A DNA stretch of 64,000 nucleotides from Alistipes sp. GTDB taxonomy: Bacteria; Bacteroidota; Bacteroidia; Bacteroidales; Rikenellaceae. The stretch is taken from positions 62,001 through 126,000 of the forward strand of contig JAHHQK010000002.1 in the NCBI GenBank assembly GCA_020026435.1, written 5' to 3'. A program made the translations under genes and the position numbers. Positions within the stretch are counted from its first letter, which is position 1. Each line of letters starts with the position of its first letter. The notes below the pieces were generated by a model. The model saw only the letters and a program-made list of their open reading frames with translations. It was not told where the DNA came from and ran no database searches. This document shows positions 42,877 to 51,153 of this stretch, piece after piece.

Positions 42877-43403
42877 TTGACAACCCGTTTGAAGTTTTTA
42901 TTGATAAACTTCTCGACTGCCCGTGCGAGGTTATCGCCAAACGAAACAATCAGACGTTGTGAGTTCGCCGTATAGGCCTGCTCCAGGTAAGGTGTGGGCT
43001 TGATGCCTTTCACACTTCGGACAAAGACCTTCTCACCCTGCTCGTTAGTGAAGACCAGCAGATGCTTCCCTTTCTTGCGGGGTATGCGGGGATCTGCAGT
43101 TCCTTCATGGATGAATTTGCCGTAGTACTGATTTACCGCACCATTCTTTTTTGTGCGCTCAAATACTGGTTTTACGGCAATATCTACTTCTGACTTGGAG
43201 GCTGTTCTGTCCTTGAAACGTACGATGCGTAGCTGCTTGCGCAACCTGCCGCTACGCACCGGAACTCTGTTTTTGGCTGTCTGAAGCATCGGTCGTGCAG
43301 AGGTGCGCAAAGCTGCCAACAACATGCTTTTCTGCATCGTATTGGGCAATTCGTCCAGAATACGTTTGGCTTCGGCATAACCCTCGACTTTAACTTTCAG
43401 CAT
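42873..43403 (-). CDS. HK97 gp10-family neck/tail protein
   Basis: The ATG at 43403 gives 176 residues (MLKVKVEGYAEAKRILDELP); a GTG one codon earlier is also possible. Features are LRTSARPMLQTAKNRVPVRS and GRLRKQLRIVR, typical of HK97_gp10, YYGKFIHEGTADPRIPRKKG, and PTPYLEQAYTANSQ near the end. These proteins connect head and tail. It overlaps the stop of the upstream adaptor gene, as is usual in this cluster. Confidence 0.87.
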   Translation of the reverse strand: MLKVKVEGYAEAKRILDELPNTMQKSMLLAALRTSARPMLQTAKNRVPVRSGRLRKQLRIVRFKDRTASKSEVDIAVKPVFERTKKNGAVNQYYGKFIHEGTADPRIPRKKGKHLLVFTNEQGEKVFVRSVKGIKPTPYLEQAYTANSQRLIVSFGDNLARAVEKFINKNFKRVVK

Positions 43404-43707
43404 CACTCTTCATTGTTTTCAGATGCAACCGCCAACGACGACCCTCCGCGTGTATGGATGTTATCCGATGTTGTGCTCCTCCATCGTTTACAATCATACC
43501 CGCACGCAGTCCCTCCCGATAACGAATGGTGTAGACCACCTCGTTCTCATGCACTATACGGCCGGCATAAAGGTTCTCACGACCTCCGGATTCTGTCCTC
43601 TGTGCATAGCATACGGCGACACGCATCAGTTCCTGAGTGCGATCGTTGTATTCATCGCGCATCTGACGATATTCCAGGATTTCAATGCGCGTATCAAACA
43701 TCTTCAT
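43390..43707 (-). CDS. Phage head-tail adaptor (head closure protein)
   Basis: I place the start at the ATG at 43707 (MKMFDTRIEILEYRQMRDEY), overlapping the connector stop by 14 bp; an upstream GTG at 43728 is possible. The 105-residue protein includes CYAQRTESGGRENLYAGRIV and VVYTIRYREGLRAGMIVNDG with HRITSIHAEGRRWRLHL, the beta-barrel pattern of SPP1 gp16-type head closure proteins. Confidence 0.82.
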   Translation of the reverse strand: MKMFDTRIEILEYRQMRDEYNDRTQELMRVAVCYAQRTESGGRENLYAGRIVHENEVVYTIRYREGLRAGMIVNDGGAQHRITSIHAEGRRWRLHLKTMKSDAES

Positions 43708-44017
43708 CCGAGGAATAAGGGTGTACACGCCAGGGTTGCAACAGTTTCTCGGCCGTAAGCGGCAACGTGGTTGCAGAACGCCCTACCAGCACATCGCTCT
43801 CATTATCGAAAAGAGTCCCCAGTGTCAGAAGAACGGCCGCTCGGATGGAAGCAGGGAGACTTTCAGCAGAAAACTCCTGCGTGAGTTTCCGATTCGTATA
43901 ATCCTCGGCTATGGCGAAAGCCATCTCCAGATACTCCTCAACAAGCCGATCCATCGACTCATCGTCTCCGATGCGCAGGTGCGCCTTGGCAAGTTCCAAT
44001 GACACGGGAACTGACAT
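43694..44017 (-). CDS. Phage gp6-like head-tail connector
   Basis: The 107-residue helical protein MSVPVSLELAKAHLRIGDDE continues MDRLVEEYLEMAFAIAEDYT and IRAAVLLTLGTLFDNESDVL. The AKxHLRID...D...I..YI..A...AE.YT pattern is diagnostic of HK97 gp6-type connectors, which form the ring below the portal. It lies between the capsid and adaptor genes. Confidence 0.87.
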   Translation of the reverse strand: MSVPVSLELAKAHLRIGDDESMDRLVEEYLEMAFAIAEDYTNRKLTQEFSAESLPASIRAAVLLTLGTLFDNESDVLVGRSATTLPLTAEKLLQPWRVHPYSSDEDV

Positions 44018-44028
44018 AACTCCGCTGA

Positions 44029-45222
44029 TTAGGCCGTAGCGTGAATAAGTTTCTTGACCGGATGTGTACCCGCATCGAGTAAGGTGCCGTCTACGCGGGC
44101 AAACCCAAACAGCCCGATGGAGAGGTATTCCGCCAGCAACTCATTCAGCCGCACAACCTTGAAGTTCTGCACCATCCGAATCTTATACTTCGAAAAGTCT
44201 CCGAAGAGTACCGAGGCGGCACCTGCTCCGATGTCGGCCATATCATCGTTCAGGATGTAACTCTTGCCGAACAGCATGGCCGGTGTTCCCTCCCTGGCTC
44301 CTTCCTGCCAGATGTAGTTGCCGTTGTTATCCTTGACTTTTGCGAGCTCCCACAGCGTATTGCGGTTGAGCATGAATTTCCCCTTTGGCGCATATGCCGC
44401 ATCCACCGACCGAATAAGGTCGATAAGGTTGTCGAGCGTGATGGAGGTTGCGGCGGCTTTTGTCGTACACTCCGTGGCGGCCGTGACGATCCCCTTGGGT
44501 TGCGATGAGCCGGACCCGGTGGTCAGATGCTCGTTGATACCACGCCCGAACGACTCGGCAAGAAGACCGCTGAGAAGCGAGTCCAGATCAAAGGCGGAGT
44601 CTTGCAGCAACTCCAACGATACCGGGATGATTGGCGTGCGGTAGGTGTGAGCCTTCAAGAGTACCGAACCAAAGGTGGGCGCACGTTTCGTAGACTGCTG
44701 GTACTCGGCAACGATGGTCGCCTTGGCAGACGTGTCATCAATGGTCGGCAGGGTCAGATCATCACCCTTGGAGGTCGTGAAGATCTGGCCGGCTTCGAAC
44801 ATACCTCCATAGCTTTTCAGGGCAACCTCAATGGAAGAGGCCAGGCTCCGGGGAATAATGACACCGCCCGAGAGTCCGGAGATCCCGGCTCGAGCTTCAA
44901 TGGCAGTACGACTCTCTGCCGAGATACCCGTCACACCGTGCAACAGGTAGTCAGTGAAAGCCGACCGATACTCTGCCTCTTTCTGATCATTGGTTGTACC
45001 CTGAACACGATGATGGTGTGCTTCGACCTGCCTGCGTTCGATATCGACGAACCGCTCTTCCGTCTCGACAGCCTGGTCCGCACGATCATAGTCCGCAATA
45101 AGGGCGTCCCACCTCTGACGCTCCTCTGCGTTCATCTCCCGGCCATCGGTTGCCTTGCGCAACTCATCAATCTGCGAAAAGATTGTGGCGCGCTGTTCCT
45201 TGAGTTGTTTGAGTTTTCCCAT
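44029..45222 (-). CDS. HK97-family major capsid protein
   Basis: The 397-residue protein has the N-terminal coiled-coil delta (scaffolding) domain (MGKLKQLKEQRATIFSQIDE ... RFVDIERRQVEA, about 1-75), a cleavage region, then the HK97 fold: GGVIIPRSLASSIEVALKSY, LTLPTIDDTSAKATIVAEYQ, IPVSLELLQDSAFDLDSLLS, GINEHLTTGSGSSQPKGIVT and NRNTLWELAKVKDNNGNYIW. The prohead protease gene is immediately upstream. Confidence 0.95.
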   Translation of the reverse strand: MGKLKQLKEQRATIFSQIDELRKATDGREMNAEERQRWDALIADYDRADQAVETEERFVDIERRQVEAHHHRVQGTTNDQKEAEYRSAFTDYLLHGVTGISAESRTAIEARAGISGLSGGVIIPRSLASSIEVALKSYGGMFEAGQIFTTSKGDDLTLPTIDDTSAKATIVAEYQQSTKRAPTFGSVLLKAHTYRTPIIPVSLELLQDSAFDLDSLLSGLLAESFGRGINEHLTTGSGSSQPKGIVTAATECTTKAAATSITLDNLIDLIRSVDAAYAPKGKFMLNRNTLWELAKVKDNNGNYIWQEGAREGTPAMLFGKSYILNDDMADIGAGAASVLFGDFSKYKIRMVQNFKVVRLNELLAEYLSIGLFGFARVDGTLLDAGTHPVKKLIHATA

Positions 45223-45225
45223 ATT

Positions 45226-45867
45226 TCAGTTTTTGAGTTTAAGTTGCATGGTCAGCCGTTCGCGGCTTACAGAATCGTACTTCGCGGAGGACGCACAACG
45301 TTGCCATTGGGCCTTACGCTCCTCAAGGTGACGAAGACTCGCCTCCGTATCGGGATAGGCCGGATAGACTACAAGCGATACGTCGTAAAGTTTGGAGATA
45401 TGGCGCACTGTCCGTTCATCATATTCCAGCCCATTCTCCTTGTCTGCGTATCGCCACTCATCCGCATCGACCGTAAATTTGAAGGAGCATCTGGCAATGT
45501 CACCACGTTGCACCAACTCCACCATATCGTTGCCCAGAGAGGTGTTGGGAGCTTCAAACGAGAACCGCAGGCCTACCTCATCCGTAGAGAGGGTGAGTGT
45601 ACCGCTGGAGGTGCGGGCCAGGATACTCTCTGCATTGTGATTGTAACACATCACCACATCGCTGACATCACATCCCGAAAAGGCCTCACGCGCTATACGC
45701 TCTCGGAACCACCCCATAATCGGCTCACTCCAGCACTCAAACTTGACGGCATAGCCGACAATCGTTCGGCCGGCAGCCGGTTCACTGCGTTGCTCGATGC
45801 GCACATCAGAGAGTGCACAACGCACCTCCACAGGCTCATTCGGCCTTATTTCCTTTATCTGTGTCAT
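45226..45867 (-). CDS. HK97-family prohead protease
   Basis: I choose the ATG at 45867 (MTQIKEIRPNEPVEVRCALS), overlapping the portal gene by 32 bp; the longer frame lies inside the portal gene. The 213-residue product contains RTIVGYAVKFECWSEPIMGW, VVMCYNHNAESILARTSSGT (the catalytic His, in the N-H-N motif) and CSFKFTVDADEW with SKLYDVSLVVYPAYPDTEAS, where the catalytic Ser lies in DVSLVV. It cleaves the capsid delta domain during maturation. Confidence 0.92.
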   Translation of the reverse strand: MTQIKEIRPNEPVEVRCALSDVRIEQRSEPAAGRTIVGYAVKFECWSEPIMGWFRERIAREAFSGCDVSDVVMCYNHNAESILARTSSGTLTLSTDEVGLRFSFEAPNTSLGNDMVELVQRGDIARCSFKFTVDADEWRYADKENGLEYDERTVRHISKLYDVSLVVYPAYPDTEASLRHLEERKAQWQRCASSAKYDSVSRERLTMQLKLKN

Positions 45868-47140
45868 TATCGGTATCTGTTTTTCCTTGATTCTGCTCTC
45901 CGGAGGATAATGCCAATGCCGTGCGCACCGGCTGCATATTCGCCTGCACAAAGTACTCATCACCTCCATCGTAGGTATTCATATCTTCAAGCGAGCGGAT
46001 CTCATTGGCAGACATCGCACCCACCATATTCATGTTTTTGTAGAACTCCGACCGTGTTTTGGCATCTCCCCGTAACAGACCGTTCAAGCCAAAGAGGAAA
46101 TAAAACGACCCGGCTTCATCTTCGCGCAACAACTTGCGGTTGAACTCCTCCTCCAGACGTACAAGATAGGGCATCAGGCAGTATTGGACGAATTCCATTC
46201 CCTGATGCTCGATGTTGTTGTTCGTAGCGCGCTCCAGATCGGCAATCATATGCGGTGGCACTCCATAGATGGTAGCGATCTCGGTCTTCTGAAACTTGCG
46301 CGTAGCAATGAACTGCGCATCTTCGGGTGGAATGGAGATCCGCTCATAGGTCATACCTCCCTCCAGGAGCAACGGGACATGCGAATTGTGCAGTCCCGAG
46401 CTTTGGGCTATGAGGTCGCGCTTGAGTCGCTGGTATGCTTCCGGTTTCAAGGTCGAAGGGTACTTGAACACGCCCGACATATTGCCTCCCTGATTGAAGA
46501 AGCGTTCACCGTACTCCTGCGCTGCCTGCGAAAGATAGAGGTTGTCACGATGTACGGCAATGGGGCTCTTACCTTTATAGCCGTTGGTCGAGAGTCCCCG
46601 CAGGTGGATAACATCATCCGAAGAGAGCATTTCTCCCGAAGAAGTGCGGTAATAAAGCACATCATCGGCACTCAGAAGAGGCTCGATCTCGGCCGGGTGC
46701 TGCAGTTGCAGGCGCACGGGACGGTAGAATTTATCGCGATAGATGCGAGCATACCCATTGCCCCACAATGTACACGACACCATCAGATGGTGCATCAATG
46801 CGAAACGACCGGTATACGAATTGGGACGCTGAAGCAGAAGATGAGCGGGATGTGAATACGCCTTCTCGCGACCTTGTGACGTACGTTGGTAGAGATGAAC
46901 GGGCAATGTTCCCACGGTTTCGGAAAGGATGCGCACACAAGCCCACACGGCCGAAAGATTGAGCGAGCCCTCCTCGGATATGTAACGTTGCGCCGTATTG
47001 TCGGAAACGGTGTCGGAGAGAAGAGCCGCATTGACCGCCTGTTCAAACTCTGAAGACGATACGCGGCTCTCCCTCCGGCTCCTGGCGGAGCGCGTGCGAG
47101 AGAAGAGATATGAAAGCCAGCTTGACACCGTTATTTGCAT
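45836..47140 (-). CDS. Phage portal protein (HK97 type)
   Basis: The 434-residue portal has the family pattern: NLSAVWACVRILSETVGTLP, HPAHLLLQRPNSYTGRFALM, LWGNGYARIYRDKFYRPVRL, YKGKSPIAVHRDNLYLSQAA, FFNQGGNMSGVFKYPSTLKP, FQKTEIATIYGVPPHMIADL, IEHQGMEFVQYCLMPYLVRL and NMVGAMSANEIRSLEDM. It forms the dodecameric gate for DNA packaging. The C-terminus is Asp/Asn/Thr-rich (KTDTDNDTDKGNK). Confidence 0.95.
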   Translation of the reverse strand: MQITVSSWLSYLFSRTRSARSRRESRVSSSEFEQAVNAALLSDTVSDNTAQRYISEEGSLNLSAVWACVRILSETVGTLPVHLYQRTSQGREKAYSHPAHLLLQRPNSYTGRFALMHHLMVSCTLWGNGYARIYRDKFYRPVRLQLQHPAEIEPLLSADDVLYYRTSSGEMLSSDDVIHLRGLSTNGYKGKSPIAVHRDNLYLSQAAQEYGERFFNQGGNMSGVFKYPSTLKPEAYQRLKRDLIAQSSGLHNSHVPLLLEGGMTYERISIPPEDAQFIATRKFQKTEIATIYGVPPHMIADLERATNNNIEHQGMEFVQYCLMPYLVRLEEEFNRKLLREDEAGSFYFLFGLNGLLRGDAKTRSEFYKNMNMVGAMSANEIRSLEDMNTYDGGDEYFVQANMQPVRTALALSSGEQNQGKTDTDNDTDKGNKAE

Positions 47141-47197
47141 CTATGTACGATGCAAACATAAAGCGACTACCGGCTTTAACAGATGAACAATGTTCAG

Positions 47198-47482
47198 TTA
47201 TAAGAATTCCTTGCGCCGACGACGGCTGATTGCCAGGTGCAACGAACGGATGTCGGCATAGCGGCGTGAGCCGAAGATGTTGTGATAGTACTCTTCCAAA
47301 CGTTCATACGCCTCGACCTGCGTTGGATAGAGATCACACATTCGGCGATAATACCGGATAAAACCATCGGTAGAGAGCAGTTCTCGGTGTTCCGACGAGA
47401 GAGGCGCAAGACTTTCAAGCCGTTGCTCCATATCGGCCCGCAGAGCCAGCTGGTGTGCTGTGTTTCTCCTTCGACGACTCAT
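47198..47482 (-). CDS. Small basic protein between terminase and portal
   Basis: The 94-residue protein (MSRRRRNTAHQLALRADMEQ ... LSTDGFIRYYRRMCDLYPTQ, YYHNIFGSRRYADIRSLHLA) has Arg-rich ends. Genes of this size and place occur in Bacteroides siphophages without assigned function; DNA binding is plausible from charge only. Its ATG overlaps the terminase stop by 4 bp. The 57-bp gap to the portal shows nothing. Confidence 0.65.
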   Translation of the reverse strand: MSRRRRNTAHQLALRADMEQRLESLAPLSSEHRELLSTDGFIRYYRRMCDLYPTQVEAYERLEEYYHNIFGSRRYADIRSLHLAISRRRRKEFL

Positions 47483-49152
47483 AGTTGCAACAACCCGCGT
47501 TGATTATAGGGATTTTCGTCTTCGGAGGCCTGAGCTGTCATCCATTCCCCCAAAGCCATAATCGAAGCTACGATACCATCGATCTTCTGCGTTGACTTGG
47601 CCTTGTCGGGTTTGATATTGCCGGCCGGATCGGTCATCACTACGGTCGAAGCGAGCATCCATCGCAACACCGGATTGCCGAAATGTTCGATCTTCCCCGT
47701 GAGAACCATCTTCTCAAACTCTTTTGTGGGAGCGGACATTGAGCCGTAACCCTGCCCGAACGGGTTACACACCATACCTTCGTTCTGCAGATCGATAATT
47801 GTCTGCGAGGAGTTCCATCGGTCATACGCTGAAGCCTGCAAATCGTAGTCCGCAACAATACGCAGGATATCCGCCTTGACAAAATCGTAGTCGATGACAT
47901 TCCCCGGTGTAACAGTGACGTATCCCTCGGCCACCCATCGCTCATAGTTGATGTTCTCCTTTCGGATCTTCTCCTGCATCTTCTCTTCCGGAATCCAAAA
48001 GTATGGCAACAGCTGGAAGTGGTCGTTCTCATGAAACAACAGAACGTAAGCCGTAATGTCCGAGACGTTCGAGAGATCGAGGCCTCCCCAGCAGACACAG
48101 CCCTTCAACTCCTCGCGAGGAGTCGTGCCGATGCATTCCATCCACTTCTCGTCCAGAATCCATGTCCGCTCGGCATCTACCCACAGGTTGAAGTTCTTGG
48201 TCAGCACATTGCGTACGGCTTCGGGGCGATTCTTCGCATCCTTGACCTGATCGGCAAGGTAGTCTGAAGAGAGCGATACCCCGAGATTGGGATTGGACTT
48301 GCTCCACATCTTCGGGTCGTCCCACTCCTCTTTTGAGTCCTGGGTATAGATGATACCAAAGAGCGAGTCGTCCTCGTTCACTCCACGCAACACCTTGATG
48401 ACATTATCCCGATAGGCATAGCAAGCCCCCGCTTTGTTGAAACCTGCCGTGGTAATGATAAACATCAACGGCTGGCGGCGAGCTCCAAAAGCAGACTTGA
48501 GGACATCGAACATTCCCGAATCCTTATGTGCATGAAACTCATCGATAATGGCACAACTCGGATTCAAGCCATCGTGCGTACCGTAATCCGAAGAGAGCGG
48601 TTTCATCGTGCCTCCTTTCAGGTCGTAGACGATCGAGTTGCGAAAAGGTGTGAGATAGTTCTTCAAATCGGTAGCCTTGACAATAGCCACGGCATCCGAG
48701 AAGCAGATCTTCGCCTGGTCTTTGATCGTCGCAGCGGAATAGACCTCCGGACGCGACTCCCCATCAGCAAAGAGCATATAGAGGGCGATGCCTGCCGCAA
48801 GAGCGGTCTTGCCGTTCTTGCGGGCAATCTCAATGTAGGTGTAACGGAAACGGCGTGTCCCATCGGCATGTTTCCAGCCAAAAATATTCCACACCACAAA
48901 TTGTTGCCACGGCTCAAGACGAAAACGGCTACCGGCCCACTTGCCTTTGGTATGCTTCAGGCATTCGATGAAGTGGATGGCACGAATCGCTTCTCTGCGA
49001 TCAAAAAACCAACCTCTGTCGAGAGCCATATCCAGGTCGCGGTAATATCGACCGACAGCCAAACGAACATACTCACACGCCAGAATCTCTCCTGAACGTA
49101 CCCTCCGGGCGTACTCCTCGGCCAGATGTAGTTTCTGCTTCTCTTTACTCAT
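47479..49152 (-). CDS. Terminase large subunit (HK97/Terminase_1 type)
   Basis: The 557-residue packaging motor has RFRLEPWQQFVVWNIFGWKH, a Walker-A-like EIARKNGKTALAAGIALYML (ATPase, about residues 105-130), Walker B SCAIIDEFHAHKDSGMFDVL, the coupling motif MFIITTAGFNKAGACYAY, then the nuclease domain with GGLDLSNVSDITAYVLLFHE and YDRWNSSQTIIDLQNEG plus DGIVASIMALGEWM near the end. It is 8 bp overlapped with the small subunit gene upstream. Confidence 0.96.
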   Translation of the reverse strand: MSKEKQKLHLAEEYARRVRSGEILACEYVRLAVGRYYRDLDMALDRGWFFDRREAIRAIHFIECLKHTKGKWAGSRFRLEPWQQFVVWNIFGWKHADGTRRFRYTYIEIARKNGKTALAAGIALYMLFADGESRPEVYSAATIKDQAKICFSDAVAIVKATDLKNYLTPFRNSIVYDLKGGTMKPLSSDYGTHDGLNPSCAIIDEFHAHKDSGMFDVLKSAFGARRQPLMFIITTAGFNKAGACYAYRDNVIKVLRGVNEDDSLFGIIYTQDSKEEWDDPKMWSKSNPNLGVSLSSDYLADQVKDAKNRPEAVRNVLTKNFNLWVDAERTWILDEKWMECIGTTPREELKGCVCWGGLDLSNVSDITAYVLLFHENDHFQLLPYFWIPEEKMQEKIRKENINYERWVAEGYVTVTPGNVIDYDFVKADILRIVADYDLQASAYDRWNSSQTIIDLQNEGMVCNPFGQGYGSMSAPTKEFEKMVLTGKIEHFGNPVLRWMLASTVVMTDPAGNIKPDKAKSTQKIDGIVASIMALGEWMTAQASEDENPYNQRGLLQL

Positions 49153-49573
49153 CTCCTGTCACTGTTATCTCTTCAAATTCCGCAAAGTCATTCTTGGGGG
49201 TGTTGTTCGCGAGAAGTGCTGCGACACGATTACGACTCGATGGAGTCATTCCGAACTCCGTAGCCAGCGACCGTGCAGCTGCCAATGCACCCTCAGCAAT
49301 CTTGCGTTTGGGATTCACGATAATAGTTGTACCTTGTTTGGTTTCTATCTCTACGGTTGCCCCTTCGCGCTCGACATCACGCATCAAGTCATGGTACAAG
49401 GCCATCTCGCGGGCATACGCCACGACCAGATCCACACCTGTAACATCCAGCAGGCCTTTGTGAATAAGCTCCGTGGCAACAACGGCAAATATCTTCTTCG
49501 CTGTGCCCTTTAACCCTGTACGTGGCAGAGCCACAACCGCAGTGGTCGGTGGAATCGCCACGCTGTTACTCAT
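49145..49573 (-). CDS. Terminase small subunit (P27 family)
   Basis: The ATG at 49573 gives 142 residues (MSNSVAIPPTTAVVALPRTG). Features are AKKIFAVVATELIHKGLLDV, TGVDLVVAYAREMALYHDLM and RSLATEFGMTPSSRNRVAAL, the P27-type helical domain with GMTPSSR near the C-terminus. It recognises phage DNA for packaging. It lies upstream of and overlapping the large subunit gene. Confidence 0.9.
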   Translation of the reverse strand: MSNSVAIPPTTAVVALPRTGLKGTAKKIFAVVATELIHKGLLDVTGVDLVVAYAREMALYHDLMRDVEREGATVEIETKQGTTIIVNPKRKIAEGALAAARSLATEFGMTPSSRNRVAALLANNTPKNDFAEFEEITVTGDE

Positions 49574-49625
49574 CCGGCACGGCTGGTCTGTTCCCCGCAG
49601 GGATTTCAAGGCATCAGGTATTTTT

Positions 49626-49860
49626 TTTGCGTCCTTTCATAAAATGCTATATCTTTGCATTGCCTTTCCCTCAATATCAAAAGATAGTCTTTTTAGACTT
49701 TAAATCTAAAAAATCTGATTACTATGGAGATAATAAACTTCATTCTAATCACTTTTGTAAGCTGAGCGTTATGGCAACTCTTTGATGCCGCCAAGGCTCA
49801 GATCAAGGAGTGATTCAAAAAACATTAATTGTTTCCGCCTTCGGGCGGTTTTCTTTTTTA
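49626..49860 (+). ncRNA. Plus-strand short transcription unit: promoter, about 195-nt transcript, terminator
   Basis: A consensus Bacteroidetes promoter, TTTG (49626-49629), 20 nt, TATCTTTG (49650-49657), faces right, opposite to the terminase genes. About 175 nt later CCGCC-TTCG-GGCGG (49835-49848) with a UUCG tetraloop is followed by TTTTCTTTTTT, a textbook terminator on the same strand. The predicted RNA runs from about 49664 to 49860. It contains an AGTCT/AGACT hairpin near 49687 and a possible small ORF at 49724. It may be a regulatory RNA, a small-peptide mRNA or part of a toxin-antitoxin pair. No known RNA family is recognised. Confidence 0.7.
49724..49813 (+). other. Small hydrophobic-peptide ORF with internal TGA inside the short transcript
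   Basis: ATG at 49724, preceded by few purines, gives MEIINFILITFVS then TGA (49763-49765). The same frame stays open for ALWQLFDAAKAQIKE and a second TGA (49811-49813). The second part has a typical soluble-helix look and the two together would make a small membrane-anchored peptide of about 29 residues. Either it is a 13-residue hydrophobic peptide, or a broken longer one. Alternative ORFs in this region look random. Confidence 0.4.
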
Positions 49861-50086
49861 TCAATTTTGCACGCGCGTCTTCTCGACTTGGGGCGCGATT
49901 GGGTTTGGCAGGGTGTGAAGGAATATGCCCCCCTATCCCCATACACGAAGTGTAGTTAATTGCACCATTTCCGCGATGCTTTATCAAAGAGTTACGGCGA
50001 TTTTGGTGGGTCATTCCCAAAATTCAAACACTTTGTCATTCAAATCCTTAACACTGCAATTAATCACACCTTCATTAAACTGGTTA
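49861..50086. other. Intergenic region between terminase/sRNA unit and second integrase
   Basis: No gene is supported here. The 226 bp contain GC-rich TTGCACGCGCG and GGGGCGCGATTGG stretches and a CACTTCGTG-like palindrome around 49957 (TACACGAAGTGTA). Between the terminase genes and an integrase, a packaging (cos) site or the phage attachment site is plausible, but I see no defining sequence. A minus-strand frame of 83 codons here is not convincing. Confidence 0.35.
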
Positions 50087-51025
50087 TCAACTCTTTAATG
50101 TTTCCGAGTTTTTGGTTACCATTGCTTCGATTATCCGGCTGGGGTTCTGATCCAGCAGACGACGCTTCTGCGCCATATCGATATAGATGCGTGTAGTTGC
50201 CGAGGAGGTATGTCCGAGCAGATCCCTGATAAGCTCGATATCCATGCCGCTCTCAACGAGCAGACTTCCGCAAGTATGACGAAGCGAATGGGCCGTTATC
50301 TTCGGATCATTGATGCCAATGGCTCGCAAACGTTGCTTTACCAGGTGCGAGATGGACTGCGTAGTAAGACGTGTTGAACTCCGACCTTTGCAGTGATTGA
50401 CAATCAAAGCATCTCCCCATCGAAAATCCCGTTCGGCAAGATACTCCTCATAGAGTGTTGCGGTGAATTCGGGGAGTGCCACCACATCATGTTTGTCAAG
50501 GTGACCCTTGCGCTGTATGCGAAGCAATGTGCGATCTCCGTCACGTGCAACGTCTTCAATATTGATCCGGCACACCTCGCACGACCGCAGGCCATTCAGG
50601 AGCATCAGTGCGACGATGAGTTTGTCGCGCTTGCCCACGATACTCTCCGTGGAGATGCTCTCCAGGAGTTGTTGCGCCTGAAATGCCGAGAGCGGGTACT
50701 TGTAGTGTTCGCGCGAACGGATGCTTGAACGAATGCCCTCTCCGATATCTTCGCAGTAATGCCGCTTGGCACAGTAGCGATAGAAGAGCCGCACGACTGT
50801 GATGTAGCTGAAATACGTGTAACGGCTCTTGCCCTCATAAAGCAACTGTTGCCTGAAAGCGAGGATATCATCACGTCTCGGCTCCCGGGGATCCTTACCC
50901 TGCGCAACAAGCCACCGGAACCACAGCCGTATTTTACGGCGATAGTCGGTCTGCGTTGAAGGAAGACCATCGAGCGAGGCGATCCACTCTTCGATGATTT
51001 GATTTAACGATAGCGTTGTTCTCAT
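50087..51025 (-). CDS. Tyrosine recombinase (XerC/XerD-like), second integrase
   Basis: I choose the ATG at 51025 (MRTTLSLNQIIEEWIASLDG), 312 residues; an upstream in-frame start adds 14 residues. The core-binding domain spans about 5-95 and the catalytic domain shows LMLLNGLRSCEVCRINIEDV (catalytic Arg), RIQRKGHLDKHDVVALP (Lys), AHSLRHTCGSLLVESG (His-Arg) and LLGHTSSATTRIYIDMA (His and nucleophile Tyr). All six key residues are present, unlike the integrase near the tRNA. Its place between terminase and HNH genes is unusual for a phage integrase. Confidence 0.93.
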   Translation of the reverse strand: MRTTLSLNQIIEEWIASLDGLPSTQTDYRRKIRLWFRWLVAQGKDPREPRRDDILAFRQQLLYEGKSRYTYFSYITVVRLFYRYCAKRHYCEDIGEGIRSSIRSREHYKYPLSAFQAQQLLESISTESIVGKRDKLIVALMLLNGLRSCEVCRINIEDVARDGDRTLLRIQRKGHLDKHDVVALPEFTATLYEEYLAERDFRWGDALIVNHCKGRSSTRLTTQSISHLVKQRLRAIGINDPKITAHSLRHTCGSLLVESGMDIELIRDLLGHTSSATTRIYIDMAQKRRLLDQNPSRIIEAMVTKNSETLKS

Positions 51026-51153
51026 CTTCTTTGCCTGATGTAAAAATGGGAGGAATGCAGATGCCACATGCCATTAAGGACTGATTGCAAACCACCATCC
51101 GCACTCCTCCGGAAAGATTTACTTCATAGGCGATACAATTTAATGGTTAATAA

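Noticed and set aside
49694..49713. Anticodon-arm-like hairpin TTTAGA-CTTTAAA-TCTAAA, suggesting a suppressor tRNA
   Set aside because: No acceptor stem or T-loop (TTCRA) lies at the right distances, so there is no cloverleaf.
49769..50020. 83-codon minus-strand frame in the gap before the second integrase
   Set aside because: It overlaps the plus-strand terminator and small transcript, has no good start context and a composition unlike neighbouring phage genes.
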